A stretch of 64,000 nt of DNA from Takakia lepidozioides (lineage: Eukaryota; Streptophyta; Takakiopsida; Takakiales; Takakiaceae), in contig CM060731.1 of NCBI GenBank assembly GCA_030704615.1, positions 84,176,756 to 84,240,755 on the forward strand. The letters run 5' to 3'. Shown in pieces: positions 1 to 11,731 of the stretch (position 1 is the first letter of the stretch; the number at the start of each line of letters is the position of its first letter). The position numbers were made by a program, and so were the translations under genes. Under the pieces are notes generated by a model. It saw only the letters and a program-made list of their open reading frames with translations. It was not told where the DNA came from and searched no databases.

Positions 1-118
1 AACCCAAAATCACCGAAAGAGCCTCTTGTGGAGCCGCTTGTTTATGATGCAAATGCCTAAGTCGTTAGCAACACGCCCACAAAGTAATTAACAGTTTACA
101 AAGAAAGAAGCCATAAAA

Positions 119-198
119 GATGGGATGTGGGATTTGATCCCACGCCCTCTCGGACTGGAGCCTAGATCCAGCGGCTTAGACCACTCGGCCAAACCGTC
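119..198 (-). tRNA. tRNA-Leu (UAG) gene or recent pseudogene
   Basis: Read on the minus strand, this 80-base segment follows the plan of plant nuclear tRNA-Leu: an A-box region with GGCCGAGTGG, a five-pair anticodon stem (CTGGA/TCCAG) around a loop with anticodon TAG, a long class II variable arm, and a five-pair T stem (GTGGG/CCCAC). Two features are off. Position 33 is C instead of the near-universal U. The 3' acceptor strand (ATCCCAT) does not pair with the 5' strand (GACGGTT) at three of seven positions. No intron is seen. The body is well kept but the acceptor is damaged, so it may be a pseudogene or a tRNA-derived relic rather than a working gene. Confidence 0.72.
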
Positions 199-828
199 TA
201 AACTAGGAGCAACAAATTGTAAGTTATGCTATTTATTTTTGTAAATCTTGCGATCAATTGTACAACCACCTGATCACGCTCGCTTTGTCTTTTCTTTTCG
301 CTTTTTATTTTATTTTTTAAATTTTTAAGCGAAAGGGGACGGACGCTTGTCTCCTTGTCGTAATAAAAAGAGTACATGCGTCATAGTACTATTAGGAAAT
401 ATGGGTTCATGCTCTGCCCACAAGTGAGTTTTTTTTACGTCCAGCTCAAATCTGGCTTCTGAACGCACAGGTCGGAAACTGTGAAGAGAATCTGTTGAGT
501 AACAAGCACAAGGACAGCACGAGCCTGGTTGTGTGGCACACCATCACAAGGTTGTTTTTTGAGTGTGTACCAGTGGAGCCCACAACTTCATCAAGCAATC
601 CATGGAGATGCAGGCCTATTGGTTTGCCCTTCACTTACTCCAGCCAGTGAGTGTGGCTCAATGGATTGGAGGTTTGGAGGGAGAAGGGAGGGCAGTTGAT
701 ACCCTGAGACCATACAGCTTCACTACTACGGCCTGGTAGAACAGGGGAAAACTAGGGAGAGCTGCTACACAAGCTCATGACCCAATGAGCAATCATCCAA
801 AGATGGGTATTTAGCTGTGCACCCAACA
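199..828. other. No recognised gene
   Basis: A/T-rich runs near 290-330 and short unconvincing ORFs only. Part of it may be 3' flank of the polyketide-cyclase-like gene that ends at 829 on the minus strand. Confidence 0.5.
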
Positions 829-2985
829 TCAACAAATGTCTAGAGATAGTTGGTTCCTCAATGCTACAGTCCTTACAGAAGTGAGATTTGCAATAATCTC
901 ATTGGTCAGAATACCCTCTATGAGTGCCACAGGTATCCACCTCTTGGGTTGCACCTCCAAAATGTAGGACAAGTACGTTTGCACTCGTTGTTGCACATCC
1001 ACACCTTGCAAGCCTGAGGCTGGCTTTATGCCCACCTGTATGAAAAGGTTCAACACAATTGCATTGAGAGATGGAGAGAACAGGAAAATGAGACAAAGGT
1101 CAAAGCCAGCCCAACTAAGAGCCACTTTTCTCTACAGAGGAGTTGCTGCCCTCTTTCATAGGCCCAAGGACATGTGAAAAAGGACACGGTAGAACAACAT
1201 AGTCGTGGGGAGACAGAAGAAGAGAGAGATAAATGTATCAATTGAGTGTTCCATAAGGGCATAGTCCCCACAGGATACTCGCTCTCTTCGTGCCAGTTTT
1301 AGGTTTTCACGCCACAAGGGTGTATGAGACTCATTCCAAAATTGACGTACTGCTCAAACACAGCCTAAAGGTGATTGAGAGTTTTGAGGTATGAGCTGAC
1401 ATGGAAATGATGGTAGAAAATATGGCAAGTCATATTGTGTCTTGAAGAGGGCAGGAGAATGAACCTTAGTGCTGTTGTGTTGCTTTTGTGGATTCTTCCT
1501 TTGATGGTGTCTTCCCTCGTTGCTGAGGTGTTTATGAAAAGGTTCCCAATTAGGTTTAATCCAGAAACTTGCCCTTTGAGAGAGAGAGAGTCCGGTTTGG
1601 AGGTAACTAGAGGAAAGGGAATCATACCTGGTGCATGCACCAGGTGCCACGGAAAATCTGAAAGTCACCCTCCACAGTCTCGAAGTGTAGGTCTCGGCGG
1701 GTTCCATCAGGAAGCACCTCTAAGGAAGCTTCAGTCACTTCAACCACAGCTTTTGCTTGAAACTTCACACCAAAAGTGAGGTTTGTCTCTCCTATCTGTC
1801 CCCACAGAGCCATCAAAACCCCGGGCAAAAAGAAAAGAAAAACACCTCTAAGGAAGCTTCAGTCACTTCAACCACAGCTTTTGCTTGAAACTTCACACCA
1901 AAAGTGAGGTTTGTCTCTCCTATCTGTCCCCACAGAGCCATCAAAACCCCGGGCAAAAAGAAAAGAAAAACATTTATCACCAATGCATTTGAAAGAGACG
2001 GGAGGTCAATACTCGGACCAATACTCTTATTATGCTAACTGAGGTTGATATGTCTGGAGCAAAGTTTTGTTGTTCCATACTGTGTCCAACACCACCTGTG
2101 TGTCGTAAAACAGAAACATTCCAGAAGAATGTATTTTAACCTGGACTACTTATGAGGTATGAAGAAACTATACGATTTCCACATCCCAGCACTCCAAATA
2201 CTTCACTACGAACACCGGTCTCTGAAAGGATTGAACAGGGAGAACAGTACCTGTAGAACACGAGCTCCATTAGAGCGGCGCTCTAGGAGCTGGCTGACAG
2301 CAAGGCCTGGGATGTGATCCGCAAGATTATCATAGTCTGTCAATACTCCCCAGACAGCTTCCAACGGTGCACTGATTGCAACTCTTGCCTCCACCCTTCT
2401 CTTATTATTTCCCAATTTGTCTACTGTTACAAAAACACCTCCGCCCACCATCGCTGTGGAGACAGGTATGTCTTCCGCCTTGCTTTTCGGCTCAACGGAA
2501 ACCCCCACCGAAGGCACCCCCTCCTTCTGCCTCCCAAAGGCTTTTAGCTGATGCACGAATGGTCTCTTTTGCCTAGACGACCTCCTAACGTTTGAGCGTT
2601 CCGTAACAATTGCAATCGAAAAATTTGCAGCTGTTGATTCACTATGCCTTCTACTGTCTGGCCTTTCTTTGGTGGCTACAACGGCCATTTTCAAAGACCG
2701 AATTTTGTGAGGGGTGATCCGAGGTGTCGACATCCTACACATACTGTCCCCTCGTCCCGTCGCATTGTAGGAGGTGTTGATGCACCGGGTATTAGTCTTC
2801 TGACCTCCCAGAAATTGACACACTGGCGACGGATCTGGAAAGACTTTGCCTCTCCAAGCACAAGAATCATTGAAACTCGTCAAACATATCCCCCCGAGGG
2901 ACCTTTTTCCTTGGCTATGAGTTTGAAGATGGAACTCCTTCGACATTTCAATGCGGTTCGGAGTGTACGCTGCTGCATGGGTCAT
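829..2985 (-). CDS. Polyketide cyclase / START-like (COQ10-type) protein, three exons
   Basis: Three minus-strand exons join in frame at GT-AG introns: 2985-2251, 1795-1628 and 1035-829, giving 369 codons before the stop. Exon 1 holds a basic, Ser-rich N-terminal region that could be a plastid transit peptide (Met100 is a second possible start), then the start of the domain with the signature VWGVLTDYDNLADHIPGLAV. Exon 2 continues with FGVKFQAKAVVEV and EGDFQIFRGTW. Exon 3 holds LSYILEVQPKRWIPVALIEG and the closing helix. Motif order and exon phase match plant proteins annotated as polyketide cyclase/dehydrase and lipid transport superfamily, a hydrophobic-ligand-binding helix-grip fold. Substrate is unknown. 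The intron between exons 1 and 2 contains an extra partial copy of exon 2 (see the 1715-1970 repeat). Exon borders are inferred from splice consensus and family alignment from memory. Confidence 0.85.
1715..1970. repeat. Perfect 128-bp tandem duplication across an exon 2 splice acceptor
   Basis: Units 1715-1842 and 1843-1970 look identical. Each contains the first 81 coding bases of exon 2 of the polyketide-cyclase-like gene plus its 3' splice site and pyrimidine tract. In transcript order the partial copy comes first and lacks its own donor, so the complete copy at 1795-1628 must be used for the normal reading frame. Identity this high means either a very recent duplication or an assembly artefact. 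Confidence 0.9.
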
Positions 2986-3174
2986 CTCCCAGATATCGGA
3001 CGGAAAAGGGGCCCTGATAGCGCCTCCTCAGGATGTGGCGGGACACGATTACCCAGTAGGAGCGGGACAATTCACCAAAATCCGTAGGACAAAACACGCT
3101 GGGAAAGCGGGTGCCGTGCACAGACACGCGTGGAGAGAGAGAGAGACCACACAGCATACAGGAAGTTTTGTACT

Positions 3175-3260
3175 ATGGAACGGTCAGGGCCGGGCCATTC
3201 TACCCCCCTTCTCTGCCCGGACTGAAACTTTGGCGAGGCCGGGAGCCCTGACCGTTCCAT
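3175..3260. repeat. 16-bp perfect inverted repeat
   Basis: ATGGAACGGTCAGGGC at 3175-3190 is repeated as its reverse complement at 3245-3260, with a 54-bp GC-rich loop. It lies directly beside the MITE-like element at 3263 and upstream of the polyketide-cyclase-like gene, so it could be a small foldback element or part of a promoter-proximal hairpin. Confidence 0.75.
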
Positions 3261-3262
3261 CG

Positions 3263-3598
3263 CGTTATGGTCAGAGGTGGTTTTTTCGTTTTTTCCCATC
3301 ATCATTTTGGGCGCAAGGTCTTGTTCTTTCTTCTCCAACATTTTCGATCAAGGTCATGTAGAGGAAACGGTCAAGTAGATGAAACGTCATACTTGCCTCG
3401 CAAAAAACAATTGAGTACCTGCCCGCTACAGAAACTGCCCGAAACATGGAGGACCCGAGCATTCTGCCAACTATTCATGCATTCTGCGATCTGCTTGGGC
3501 ATTCTGCGACCTACTCGGGCATTCTGCTACCTACTCGAATACTCTGCCATTTAACGGAGGGTCAAAAATGGCAGAAAAACCACCTCCTGACCATAACG
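3263..3598. mobile_element. MITE-like sequence with about 23-bp terminal inverted repeats
   Basis: The left end (3263-3285, beginning CGTTATGGTCAG and ending in GGTGGTTTTT) is repeated in reverse complement at 3575-3598 with a single-base indel. The 336-bp interval encodes nothing recognisable. Near its right side are four 20-bp tandem units (3460-3539) plus a partial one, each beginning CATTCTGC or close to it. Size, terminal repeats and lack of coding sequence suggest a miniature inverted-repeat element. I could not define a target-site duplication. Confidence 0.55.
3460..3548. repeat. 20-bp minisatellite, about 4.5 copies
   Basis: Units begin at 3460, 3480, 3500, 3520 and 3540, an exact 20-bp step. 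The consensus is CATTCTGCGACCTACTCGGG; the first and last units diverge most. It lies inside the MITE-like interval. Confidence 0.85.
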
Positions 3599-3599
3599 A

Positions 3600-5142
3600 G
3601 CTTGCAAACCCACACTAACAGCTATGGCAGCATTGCATACTGCCCACATTCTGGGAGAAATGTTTTTTGCTTAAGCCCCTCTACTTCATTATGAATGACT
3701 GGGCAAAACCCAAATACCAAAATCACGGAGAGATCGATGAACCCTGGTTGAATTACGCGGGGAAAGTGGTGGTGACACCTGGAGACCGTGGACATTTATC
3801 CTTCATACACTGACACGTGAGTTTCGGGCTACCTAATCTTCTTCAGAGTTTTGTTTTAACTTAGCGGGTTAGGAGTTTATTGGACTTGGGTCCTTGTGCA
3901 CATTGATTCAATTTTCATCCGTTAATGAGGCGTGATCATTTCGTGGAGATGATTGCAGCTTGGTCTCGTCTCTCGGTGCTGATGGTATGTGCTTAATGTC
4001 CAATCTTGTCGTGATCGTCACCGACTTTGACGGTCTGGCCATTGACCAGAAGGTTTTATGAACAGTCACTCAACGTCACACATTACAAACCATGTACAAA
4101 GGACTTGTTACCTTTGCAGCTTACATCACCGTAGCCGCCTTTGGGAGCAAGTTCAGACAGTCTGCGTACTCTCTGCATTGGTCTTCTTTAGCTTTGCCAA
4201 CAAATGGGTATGCCTTTTTCCTTCGGAAGGGAGGATACTCACCACGCAAGGGAGGTTGGGTAATATCCGTGGCTTGAGCCTCCCTTCCTCTTGGCTAAGA
4301 AAAACACTACAGTTTTTTGAGTTAGGATGCAGCAAAATACATCAAGAATCACCTTACGGAACTAAAACCTGCAACACAAGGTACTGTGTGGGAGGCGTCA
4401 CGCAGCTATGAGCGTCACTCTGACATCTGAACTCTTCTACTGCATACTTCGTGTGCAGGAACCGTGCATGTAAAGTGTGTGAGCAATAATAGGACATACA
4501 TTTTAGCGATGACTTGCTGGCGAGCTCTAGAGGTGCTAGGACACAAATACAAGTTCCTTCACACATCTCTGTGCCGTCCTGTGTGACAAAATCAAATTCG
4601 TGGAACGGAGGTCAGTTGGTCTTTGAACCAAACCCACACTTATGGAATTGAAACGATAACCATGACAGGTACGCTACATGTAGTGTCACGTAATGTCCAG
4701 ATTCAAGAACTCGTATTATTAAAGATATGAGTGAACGCAATCTCAGCTGTTTCGCACTGCAGCAGGATGCAACCGTTTCTCCCTATGTTCAAGGGATCCT
4801 CAGCGAGCACTTTAATCCACTGAAAGAAAACCCCACAATCACGCTTCTCTGCTCATCCCCCATTCTGTAGCCTTCTGGCGTGCCTATGAACTATTTGGAA
4901 GCTGAAAAGTGACATCTCCTTCCTTGGTTCCCTACCCGTCCCCGAGTGTCTCCCACGAAGATCTGCTTTCCACCCTTTTCCAAGCCTAAGTCTGCTTCAA
5001 CCCATACATCCGAAGTGTGGAAAGAATAGCAACTGAAACTGCTTCGCGCCTCTTCAAACAGAGTCCGCAACGACCAATCAGTCCAAACACTCCACCAACT
5101 CGTAAGTCACAGTGATCCAAAACGAGGAAATGTGATGATGTC
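3600..5142. other. No recognised gene
   Basis: Only short ORFs with no familiar motif. The distal part (about 4700-5142) may be 3' flank of the AP2/ERF gene on the minus strand. Confidence 0.45.
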
Positions 5143-5613
5143 TCAACCTGATAGCTTTGCAGTTTCACAGCTAAGCCTTGCCCTCTTTGCAGCATGAACT
5201 GCCACCTTCTTGACGAAAGGGGCGTAATCCTCCCACGGCAGTCCATCCGGAAGCGCTGGGAGGTCGTCCGGAGAATCAGAAAAATTGAAAGGAATGTTTT
5301 TTCCTGTGTAGAATATGCCCACATCATATGCTCTAGCAGCTTCTTGGGGTGTCTTGTATGTCCCGAGCCATATCTTGCGCTTTTGAGCAGTTGGTCGGAT
5401 CTCTGTAACCCACTTGTTGAGCTCTGGTCGATGCCGAACGCCTCTGTAATTAGTTACCTCTGGTTCCCTTTCCGTATCAAGCTCCGGGCTCCCCACATCG
5501 TATGGACGATTCAAATCGAAGTCTCTAACTCCATGACTAAACTTTTCTCTACATCGGAAATCTTCAATCTCTGCATATCGAAGGTGTTTTACAGATGATG
5601 CCATATCAGGCAT
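5143..5613 (-). CDS. AP2/ERF-domain transcription factor, DREB-like
   Basis: A single-exon minus-strand frame of 156 residues from the ATG at 5611-5613. The open frame extends upstream to 5721 but only from a TTG codon, so I place the start at 5613; a second ATG lies three codons later. The single AP2 domain covers roughly residues 56-115 and keeps YRGVRHRP, KWVTEIRP, IWLGTYKTPQEAARAYD and NFSDSP, the beta-sheet and helix that contact DNA. Valine in KWVTEIR is the residue typical of the DREB branch. The C terminus is basic. No EAR motif is seen. Such proteins are nuclear regulators of stress or developmental genes; the target is unknown. Confidence 0.88.
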   Translation of the reverse strand: MPDMASSVKHLRYAEIEDFRCREKFSHGVRDFDLNRPYDVGSPELDTEREPEVTNYRGVRHRPELNKWVTEIRPTAQKRKIWLGTYKTPQEAARAYDVGIFYTGKNIPFNFSDSPDDLPALPDGLPWEDYAPFVKKVAVHAAKRARLSCETAKLSG

Positions 5614-7055
5614 CTCTAGCACGACTGTTACTACTAGTCCTCCCTCCACAACCTCGCCAAGTCCCGGCCAATCCCGGCTGCAGTGATCAACTAACTTATG
5701 AACCTCCCCCTCTCCATGCAATCCCCGGATATAAGCTCACATAGGCAGAGCTGCGAGCTTGCGACAAATAAAAGGCACACAAGGCACCACCAAGCAGTCA
5801 GTTTGACTGCCCACATCATTCCAAGAGGATTATGAGGGTCGAGTCGGTGGATGCCCCGAGACCCTCATTTTTCCAGCTTGTATAGTATTCCATGTTGACA
5901 GTGCTCACTCGTGCCTGCAGCCGTCAAAGGTGTCTGGGCAGAGATGGAAGCATGTGGCGCCTGGCCGAGTAGGAGACAGAAGATAGGTTCAGGTCCACCG
6001 CCAAGCTCTCTCTCCGCTCCTTCCACCTTGCTTCGCCATAGCCATTCAACCCCAGCTCTGACACTGCACGCAGCGCTGGAGTGCAGCGTACCACAGACCC
6101 AGCACCGCCACCGACAACGCTTTACTGCCACCCACCCACCGACACTTCCCTCCTTTTGGACGATCGTCCCCGCACACCTCGTCCTCCGACGACAACTCCA
6201 GAGTTTCCGTCTGCGGTGAGAACGATCCTCCGCTCTGTGGTACCGACTTCATCCACTCCCAACGTGCGGCTGACCTTATCTCTATTATAATATATGTAAT
6301 ATTAATAGTAATAATAATAATGATTCCAAAACGTGAATATTTTATATATTTATTGGAAAACTTTTCTGAAAGAGCACCGCCCTGGGCCCTACCGAGAGAG
6401 AGAGACACACAAGCAACTCTATCACTCATCTTTCTCACTTTTGTAGTAGGGTATTGTTGGCTCATGAGTGCAATGAATGCCATCTGCAAGACATCATTGT
6501 CTTCCATGAAACTGGGTTCTTCCTGGTGCAGCTCGCCTACCCTCTTCTTTTTTTGCCTCATGTTGCATATGTGCTCACCTCCCCAGCACTGAGAAATCAA
6601 TTCAGTCCAGATCCATGTTTTATTTCATGCTGTGAACATTGAAATCGTGGTGGTTGTCTATTCCTAATCTCCTGTGCATCATGCTTGAAAGAATCTGTTG
6701 GCAGGGTCGCCTTCATATTTGAACATACTAGTTACTTTTTGTCACAAATTGTGACAACGTGTGTGTCTATATCTGAATGTGGGCATCCAAGGTTCACTCG
6801 ATATCAATCGCCTAGAGAGCGATTTCGTTGTGTTCCGTACGAGTTTCCTATTACTGTGCAGTGCTCCCTGACAAGTTCAAGGTTTTTTAGGGTTTGATCT
6901 TTGATGGCTTCGTGTACTCTATTTAAATCAAGCTTGACATTCTCCCTAACACTTTGCAGCCTGACACTCTGAAATGGTCCGGGAGTTCCAGTCCACCCTG
7001 GGGCAGACGTGCAACTGGGTCCCCAGCTCTAATCGCACAAACCTGTACAGAGCGT
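5614..7055. other. No recognised gene; hairpin at 5832-5868
   Basis: The first part is probably the promoter and 5' UTR of the AP2/ERF gene. A 9-bp stem (ATGAGGGTC/GACCCTCAT) at 5832-5868 could fold as a hairpin. An A/T-rich trinucleotide tract lies near 6285-6325. An ORF across 6046-6600 on the minus strand has repetitive composition and no family signature, so it is not called. Confidence 0.4.
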
Positions 7056-7310
7056 TGTTGAGTATTTTAGTCAAAGAAGATCGACGACGTCTAGATCTGT
7101 AATGGTCGAACAGATCAGATCAATGGCTCCACTCAATATGTGAAGTAGGCTAATTTAGTGTCCAGACCACTCCGCCAGTCGCCATTAGTTAATCATGAAA
7201 AGAGTAGTCTTCCTTGCTCTCTCTGATACTTAGGACTAGTATATTATGCTTGCTTCGGGTTTAATGAAGTAGACTTCGGACATCTCATTTCTCCTTCACG
7301 ATTCCTAACA
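7056..7310 (+). mobile_element. Copia retrotransposon 5' LTR
   Basis: A 255-bp sequence starting TGTTGAGTAT and ending CCTAACA, so it has the TG...CA ends of an LTR. It is followed directly by a primer-binding site and then gag. About 190 bp of it reappears inverted at 11732-11921, which confirms it as LTR sequence. The matching 3' LTR in direct orientation is missing from the window. Confidence 0.85.
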
Positions 7311-7322
7311 TGGTATCAGAAC
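7311..7322 (+). promoter_or_regulatory. Primer-binding site for initiator tRNA-Met
   Basis: TGGTATCAGAAC abuts the LTR end. It differs by one base from TGGTATCAGAGC, the complement of the 3' end of plant initiator tRNA-Met used by most plant Copia elements. Confidence 0.85.
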
Positions 7323-7401
7323 GGGTTAGTTGATAGGGTCTCTTAGAAGCTGACACTGTCAGTAGAACTCTTAGTAGTATTCTAAGTTTCTTTGAGTCAA
7401 T

Positions 7402-10400
7402 ATGGCCCATGGGGAGAGCAGCATGTCTGAGAGCTCCAAACTGGGAGGATAGTCCAATTATAGCACGTGGAAATTCTGTGTATCCAGATTGCTATAGAGA
7501 GATGAGCTCATAGATATAGTTGAGCCAAATGCCGATGGAATCTTTATGCCGATTGAGGAAGAATTCCAGGCTGACCAGGATCAGAGGAAGAAGAAGGCTC
7601 TAGCGATTATTAGCCTATCCGTGAAAGATGAAATCCTGCCGCATATTGCTAGGATCACTGATCTAGCGCAGATGTGGCAAACTTTGAAGGACCTGTTTGA
7701 ACAACGAAGTAGTGCGCGACGTCTGTTACTTAAGATCAAGTTCACAAATCTTCGATTGGAGGAAGGAGGTTCAATTGCCAATTACTTCAAGCAGCTGAAG
7801 GACCTCATCAACCAGCTAGCTAACATTGGTGACGTGGTGCGAGAGGATGAACTCGTTGAGCAAATTCTTGTTACACTTCCCGAAAGCTATGAATCACTTG
7901 CCAACGCGCTGATCTACCGTGCTGAACTTCCCACTCTTAGCAAGCTAACTGGCATTTTACTACACGATGAGGCTAAGAAGGAAATCCGAGGGAAGAAAAC
8001 AGAGGACGAGGCTCTGTTCATCAAATCCAAATTCAACAAGGCCAAGGTCTATGACAAGAATCGTAAGGGTGGTGGAGCAAAACAGGAGGGAAGCTGCAAT
8101 TTTTGTGGCAATCCAAACCACTGGATGCGCACATGAGTTGAACTTTCAAATGAAATCAAACGCCGAGCAACAGAGCGTGAACGTAAGGTGAACAGTGTTA
8201 ATCTTGTGGAGGAAGGGAGCGATGAAGAAATCGACAATTTCCATGAATGCAACGATGCACCAAGAGAACTAGCTGCAGACATCTTGGAACTGAATTTGGC
8301 TGAATACGACAAATCCAACTGGTACGTGGATAGCGGCGCTACCAAGCATGTCACTCGCAATGAGAATTTGCTTAGTGATGTCAAGAAAGGAGATGAAAAT
8401 ATCAAGTTCAAAACCGCTGGAGGAAACTCTCACGATGTTGCTGGAGTGGGCAACATTACTCTCTCTCTCAAAAATACTGCAATAAAAGAAGAAGTTTTGT
8501 ACGTTCCGGGTGTATCAAAGAATTTATTGTCTGTCGGTACATTAGCAGATAAGGGATTCCAACTTCTTTTCAACAATCAGCATGTCTATCTCTTGAATGC
8601 TTCATTCAAAGTTCTAACCAAAGGGACTCGAGATCAATCAAACGGTTTGTACAAACTGACTGTGTCTAGGGGATTCTTCTTGGGATCAGTGACTAACACA
8701 ATCAATCTCAGTAGAATCTGGCATCTTAGGTTTGGGCATTTAAATCACAAAAGCTTACATCTGATGCATGAAAAGGGTCTCGTCACCAGTCCACCAAAGA
8801 TTTCTCTTGCCGACTCAGCATGTTAGGCTTGTGCACTAGGTAAGCAGAGTCGTCAGAAAGCTCCAAGGAAGAGTTTACACCGTAAAGTCCAACCTTTTGA
8901 ACTGATCCATACAGATTTGTGTGGACCATTTTCTGTCAAATCTTTGTCTGGGGCTTACTACGTTTTGACCTTTATCGATGACTATGGTCACTTTGGCTGG
9001 GTCTACTTTCTTTGGAAGAAAAGTGAGACACTCACTCATTTCCAGCATTTTCATGCGAAGGTCTTGAGACAATTTAACATGTCAGTCAAAGTCTTACGAT
9101 CAGATAAAGGAGGGGAATACAGTTCTCTCTTATTCTCTAGTTTTTGCAAAGAACACGGCATTGATAGGCAGTTCACGCAAACTAACACACCGCATCAGAA
9201 CGGTGTAGCCGAGCGTAGAAACAGAACCTTGTTAGAAAAGGCAAGAAGTCTAGCCTTCGGTGCTAATTTCCCAGCTGCTCTTTGGGCCGAGGCCATCAAC
9301 ACTGCAAATTATCTAACAAATATATCTCCTACCAGGGCAAATGATGATGTCACTCCCTATCAAAAAATTATACGGACAGGTCCCTGATGTCAAACATCTT
9401 AGAGTCAGAAGTTGTGAATGTTTTGTTCACGTTAACACTCAGAAGTCCAAATGGTCACCAAAGTCCAGGAGCTGTGCACTGCTAGGATACGATACATCCA
9501 CGAAGGGCTATAGATATTTCTGTCCAGAGTTGAACAAAATTACAGTGTCAAAAGATGTCATTTTTTCTGAAGATCACATGAGCTTCATGCTGGTTACAAC
9601 CAGAACAACGATTGAGGACCCTGCAACAACTGTATTCTGCCATCTCCAGAGACTCGAATACTACCGGACCAACCAGCAGAACAACAAGTTGACGTACCCT
9701 ATTTCGACCAAGGCGCTGAAACTCCTCAAAATATCACTGAACATTCAACACATGCTGAATCTACGAGCAGTGATGATCAACATGCCTAGGTGACAGTGAA
9801 AGCTCACCTTGTCATTCAATCAATGTTTCAGGCTCTTTTGCTAATCAGTCTGAACAAGGTCATTTGGAGGAGGTGATGCCTGTAGAGCCTGAAATTCACA
9901 CTCGTGTTGGCCGCCTTGTCAGGCCACCCAAGCGGTTCAATGATTTTGTTATGGGGTTGTCTGAATCCACAATTACTGAACCTACGAGTTTTTCTGAAGC
10001 TTCCCAGATACCCGGATGGGTTGAAACTATGGAACATGAGATTAGTTCCATACATAAGAACAAAACTTGGGTACTAGAGGATTTGCCCCCTGGTCGAAAA
10101 CCAATCACAACTAAATGGATTTACAAGTTGAAAACCAATGCGGATGGCACCACATCAAAACTGAAAGCGCGCTTGGTTGCTCATGGATTTCAACAGCGCG
10201 AAGGGGAGGACTTTGAGGAAACCTATGCCCCAGTTGCCAAATATAATACTTTGCGTGCCATCACTGCACTAGCTGGTCACAATGGATGGTCGATCTACCA
10301 TCTTAACGTGAAGACTGCCTTTCTAAATGGCGAACTCTCTGAGGAAGTTTTTGTACAACAACCAGAAGGGTTTGAAGAAAAAAGGTAAAGAGAGCAAAGT

Positions 10401-11292
10401 ATGCAGATTACACAAAGCATTGTATGGATTGCGCCAAGCACCTCGTGCCTGGTATACTAAGATCGATGAATACTTGCAAAAGCAAGGATTGGAGAAAGGC
10501 ATCGCTGATGGCAACGTGTATTCACGAAGGTGACAAGGTGGTTCTTTTAATTCTTTATGTCGATGATGTTTATCTCACTGGTAACCACGCTACTAAGCTC
10601 CAGTGGATTAGAACAGAAATTCAGAAGAGATTTGAGATGACAGATTTGGGTTTGCTAAGTCATTCATTAGGGCTGGAGTATTTTTTTTTCGGTCAGAGGG
10701 TATTACTGTTACGCAGAGAGGATACAGAGCACAGATGTTGAAAGAATTTGGGTTTGCTAACTGCAACGCTACAGCTGTATCTATGCTACAAGGACTTAAA
10801 CTCATGCCAAACATGGGGGCTTCCGCAGTCGATGCACAAATGTACCAACAAATGATAGGGAAATTGAATTTCCTGACACAAATCCGACCAGACATTTTTT
10901 TTACAGTAAATATGGTGAGTAGGTTCTCGAACCAACCCCAAACTCCACATCTGGATGTTGTGAAGCACTTGTTTAGGTATATCAAAGGTACGGTGGACTT
11001 TGGTATTTGTTATCGTCGAGGGGAGGAAAGCGTACTCGCTGGCTATTCAGATGCCGACTGGGCTGGAGACATTCACGATCGCAAATCAACAACAGGTTAC
11101 CTGTTTTGTTTGGGATCGAGTCCAATCACATGGGGTAGCAGAAAACAGCCATGCACAGCTCTTTCATCCACAGAAGCCGAATATATGGCCATGACGAGTG
11201 GAGCAAAAGAGGCTGTGTGGCTGAGGAGATTGTTTGGAGAAATTCAAGCAATCGACGAACAAGAACCAACGAAAATGATGGTCGACAATCAA
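7402..11292 (+). pseudogene. Copia (Ty1-type) gag-pol polyprotein, degenerate
   Basis: Order of domains is Copia: gag (7402-8136), zinc knuckle, protease (WYVDSGATKHVT near 8320), GAG-pre-integrase (IWHLRFGHLNHKSLH near 8720), integrase core (HTDLCGPF, SDKGGEYS, NGVAERRN at 8900-9240), reverse transcriptase (9990-10730) and RNase H (SGYSDADWAGD-like segment and ALSSTEAEYMA near 11030-11200). It is broken many times: TAG in early gag; TGA where the last Cys of the CCHC knuckle should be; TAG at about 8824; frameshifts near 9380, 9790, 10390 and 10530. In the RT, the first catalytic Asp is Asn (LNVKTAFLNG), while YVDD is kept. RNase H stops abruptly after the DNQ codons at 11292. It cannot encode an active polyprotein. 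Confidence 0.93.
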
Positions 11293-11731
11293 CGACGCAA
11301 CCGCGTGAGCCTCGCGCGTGAGCGTGTGAGCGTACGCTCACACACTGGTGACGTGACATGAGCGTACGCTCACACCAGGTGACATGGCGTGAGCGTGATG
11401 CCAGCAGGTTGCCATGGTGTCGAATGTTGACGTGGCGCCATGTCAGCATCCGCCACGTCAACCGAAACATACGGCGCCTATACCAGAGGGTCCTATGACC
11501 GTGGGATGAACTTAGGGAACATGAAACCAAAATACCATCAAGAATACCATCAAAATACCCGAAATGGGAAATACGCCTAAACTGTGGCATCCATTCCACA
11601 ACAATTTGCAATTACAATGAGGACAAAATAACCTCATAAGGCTCCATTGAGGCTAACCCAGGATGACCCTGCTTCCTCCCAAAATAACGAAGAGAAGAGG
11701 GATCACGGTATCAAATAGAAGCCTGCAGTAC
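11293..11731. other. Unassigned junction sequence with short palindromes
   Basis: This fills the space between the cut-off Copia RNase H and the inverted LTR fragment. It contains a perfect 18-bp palindrome, TGTGAGCGTACGCTCACA (11325-11342), and a 14-bp version of its core (11359-11372), plus several GACGTGGCG and GTGAGCGTG fragments. No ORF is convincing. It may be LTR or internal sequence of the second, inverted Copia element. Confidence 0.5.

Noticed and set aside
5721-5721. Longer start for the AP2/ERF protein at 5721
   Set aside because: The codon there is TTG on the minus strand; the first in-frame ATG is at 5613.
6046-6600. 184-codon minus-strand ORF
   Set aside because: It crosses an A/T microsatellite giving an Ile run and has no family pattern; its upstream end shows no promoter features.
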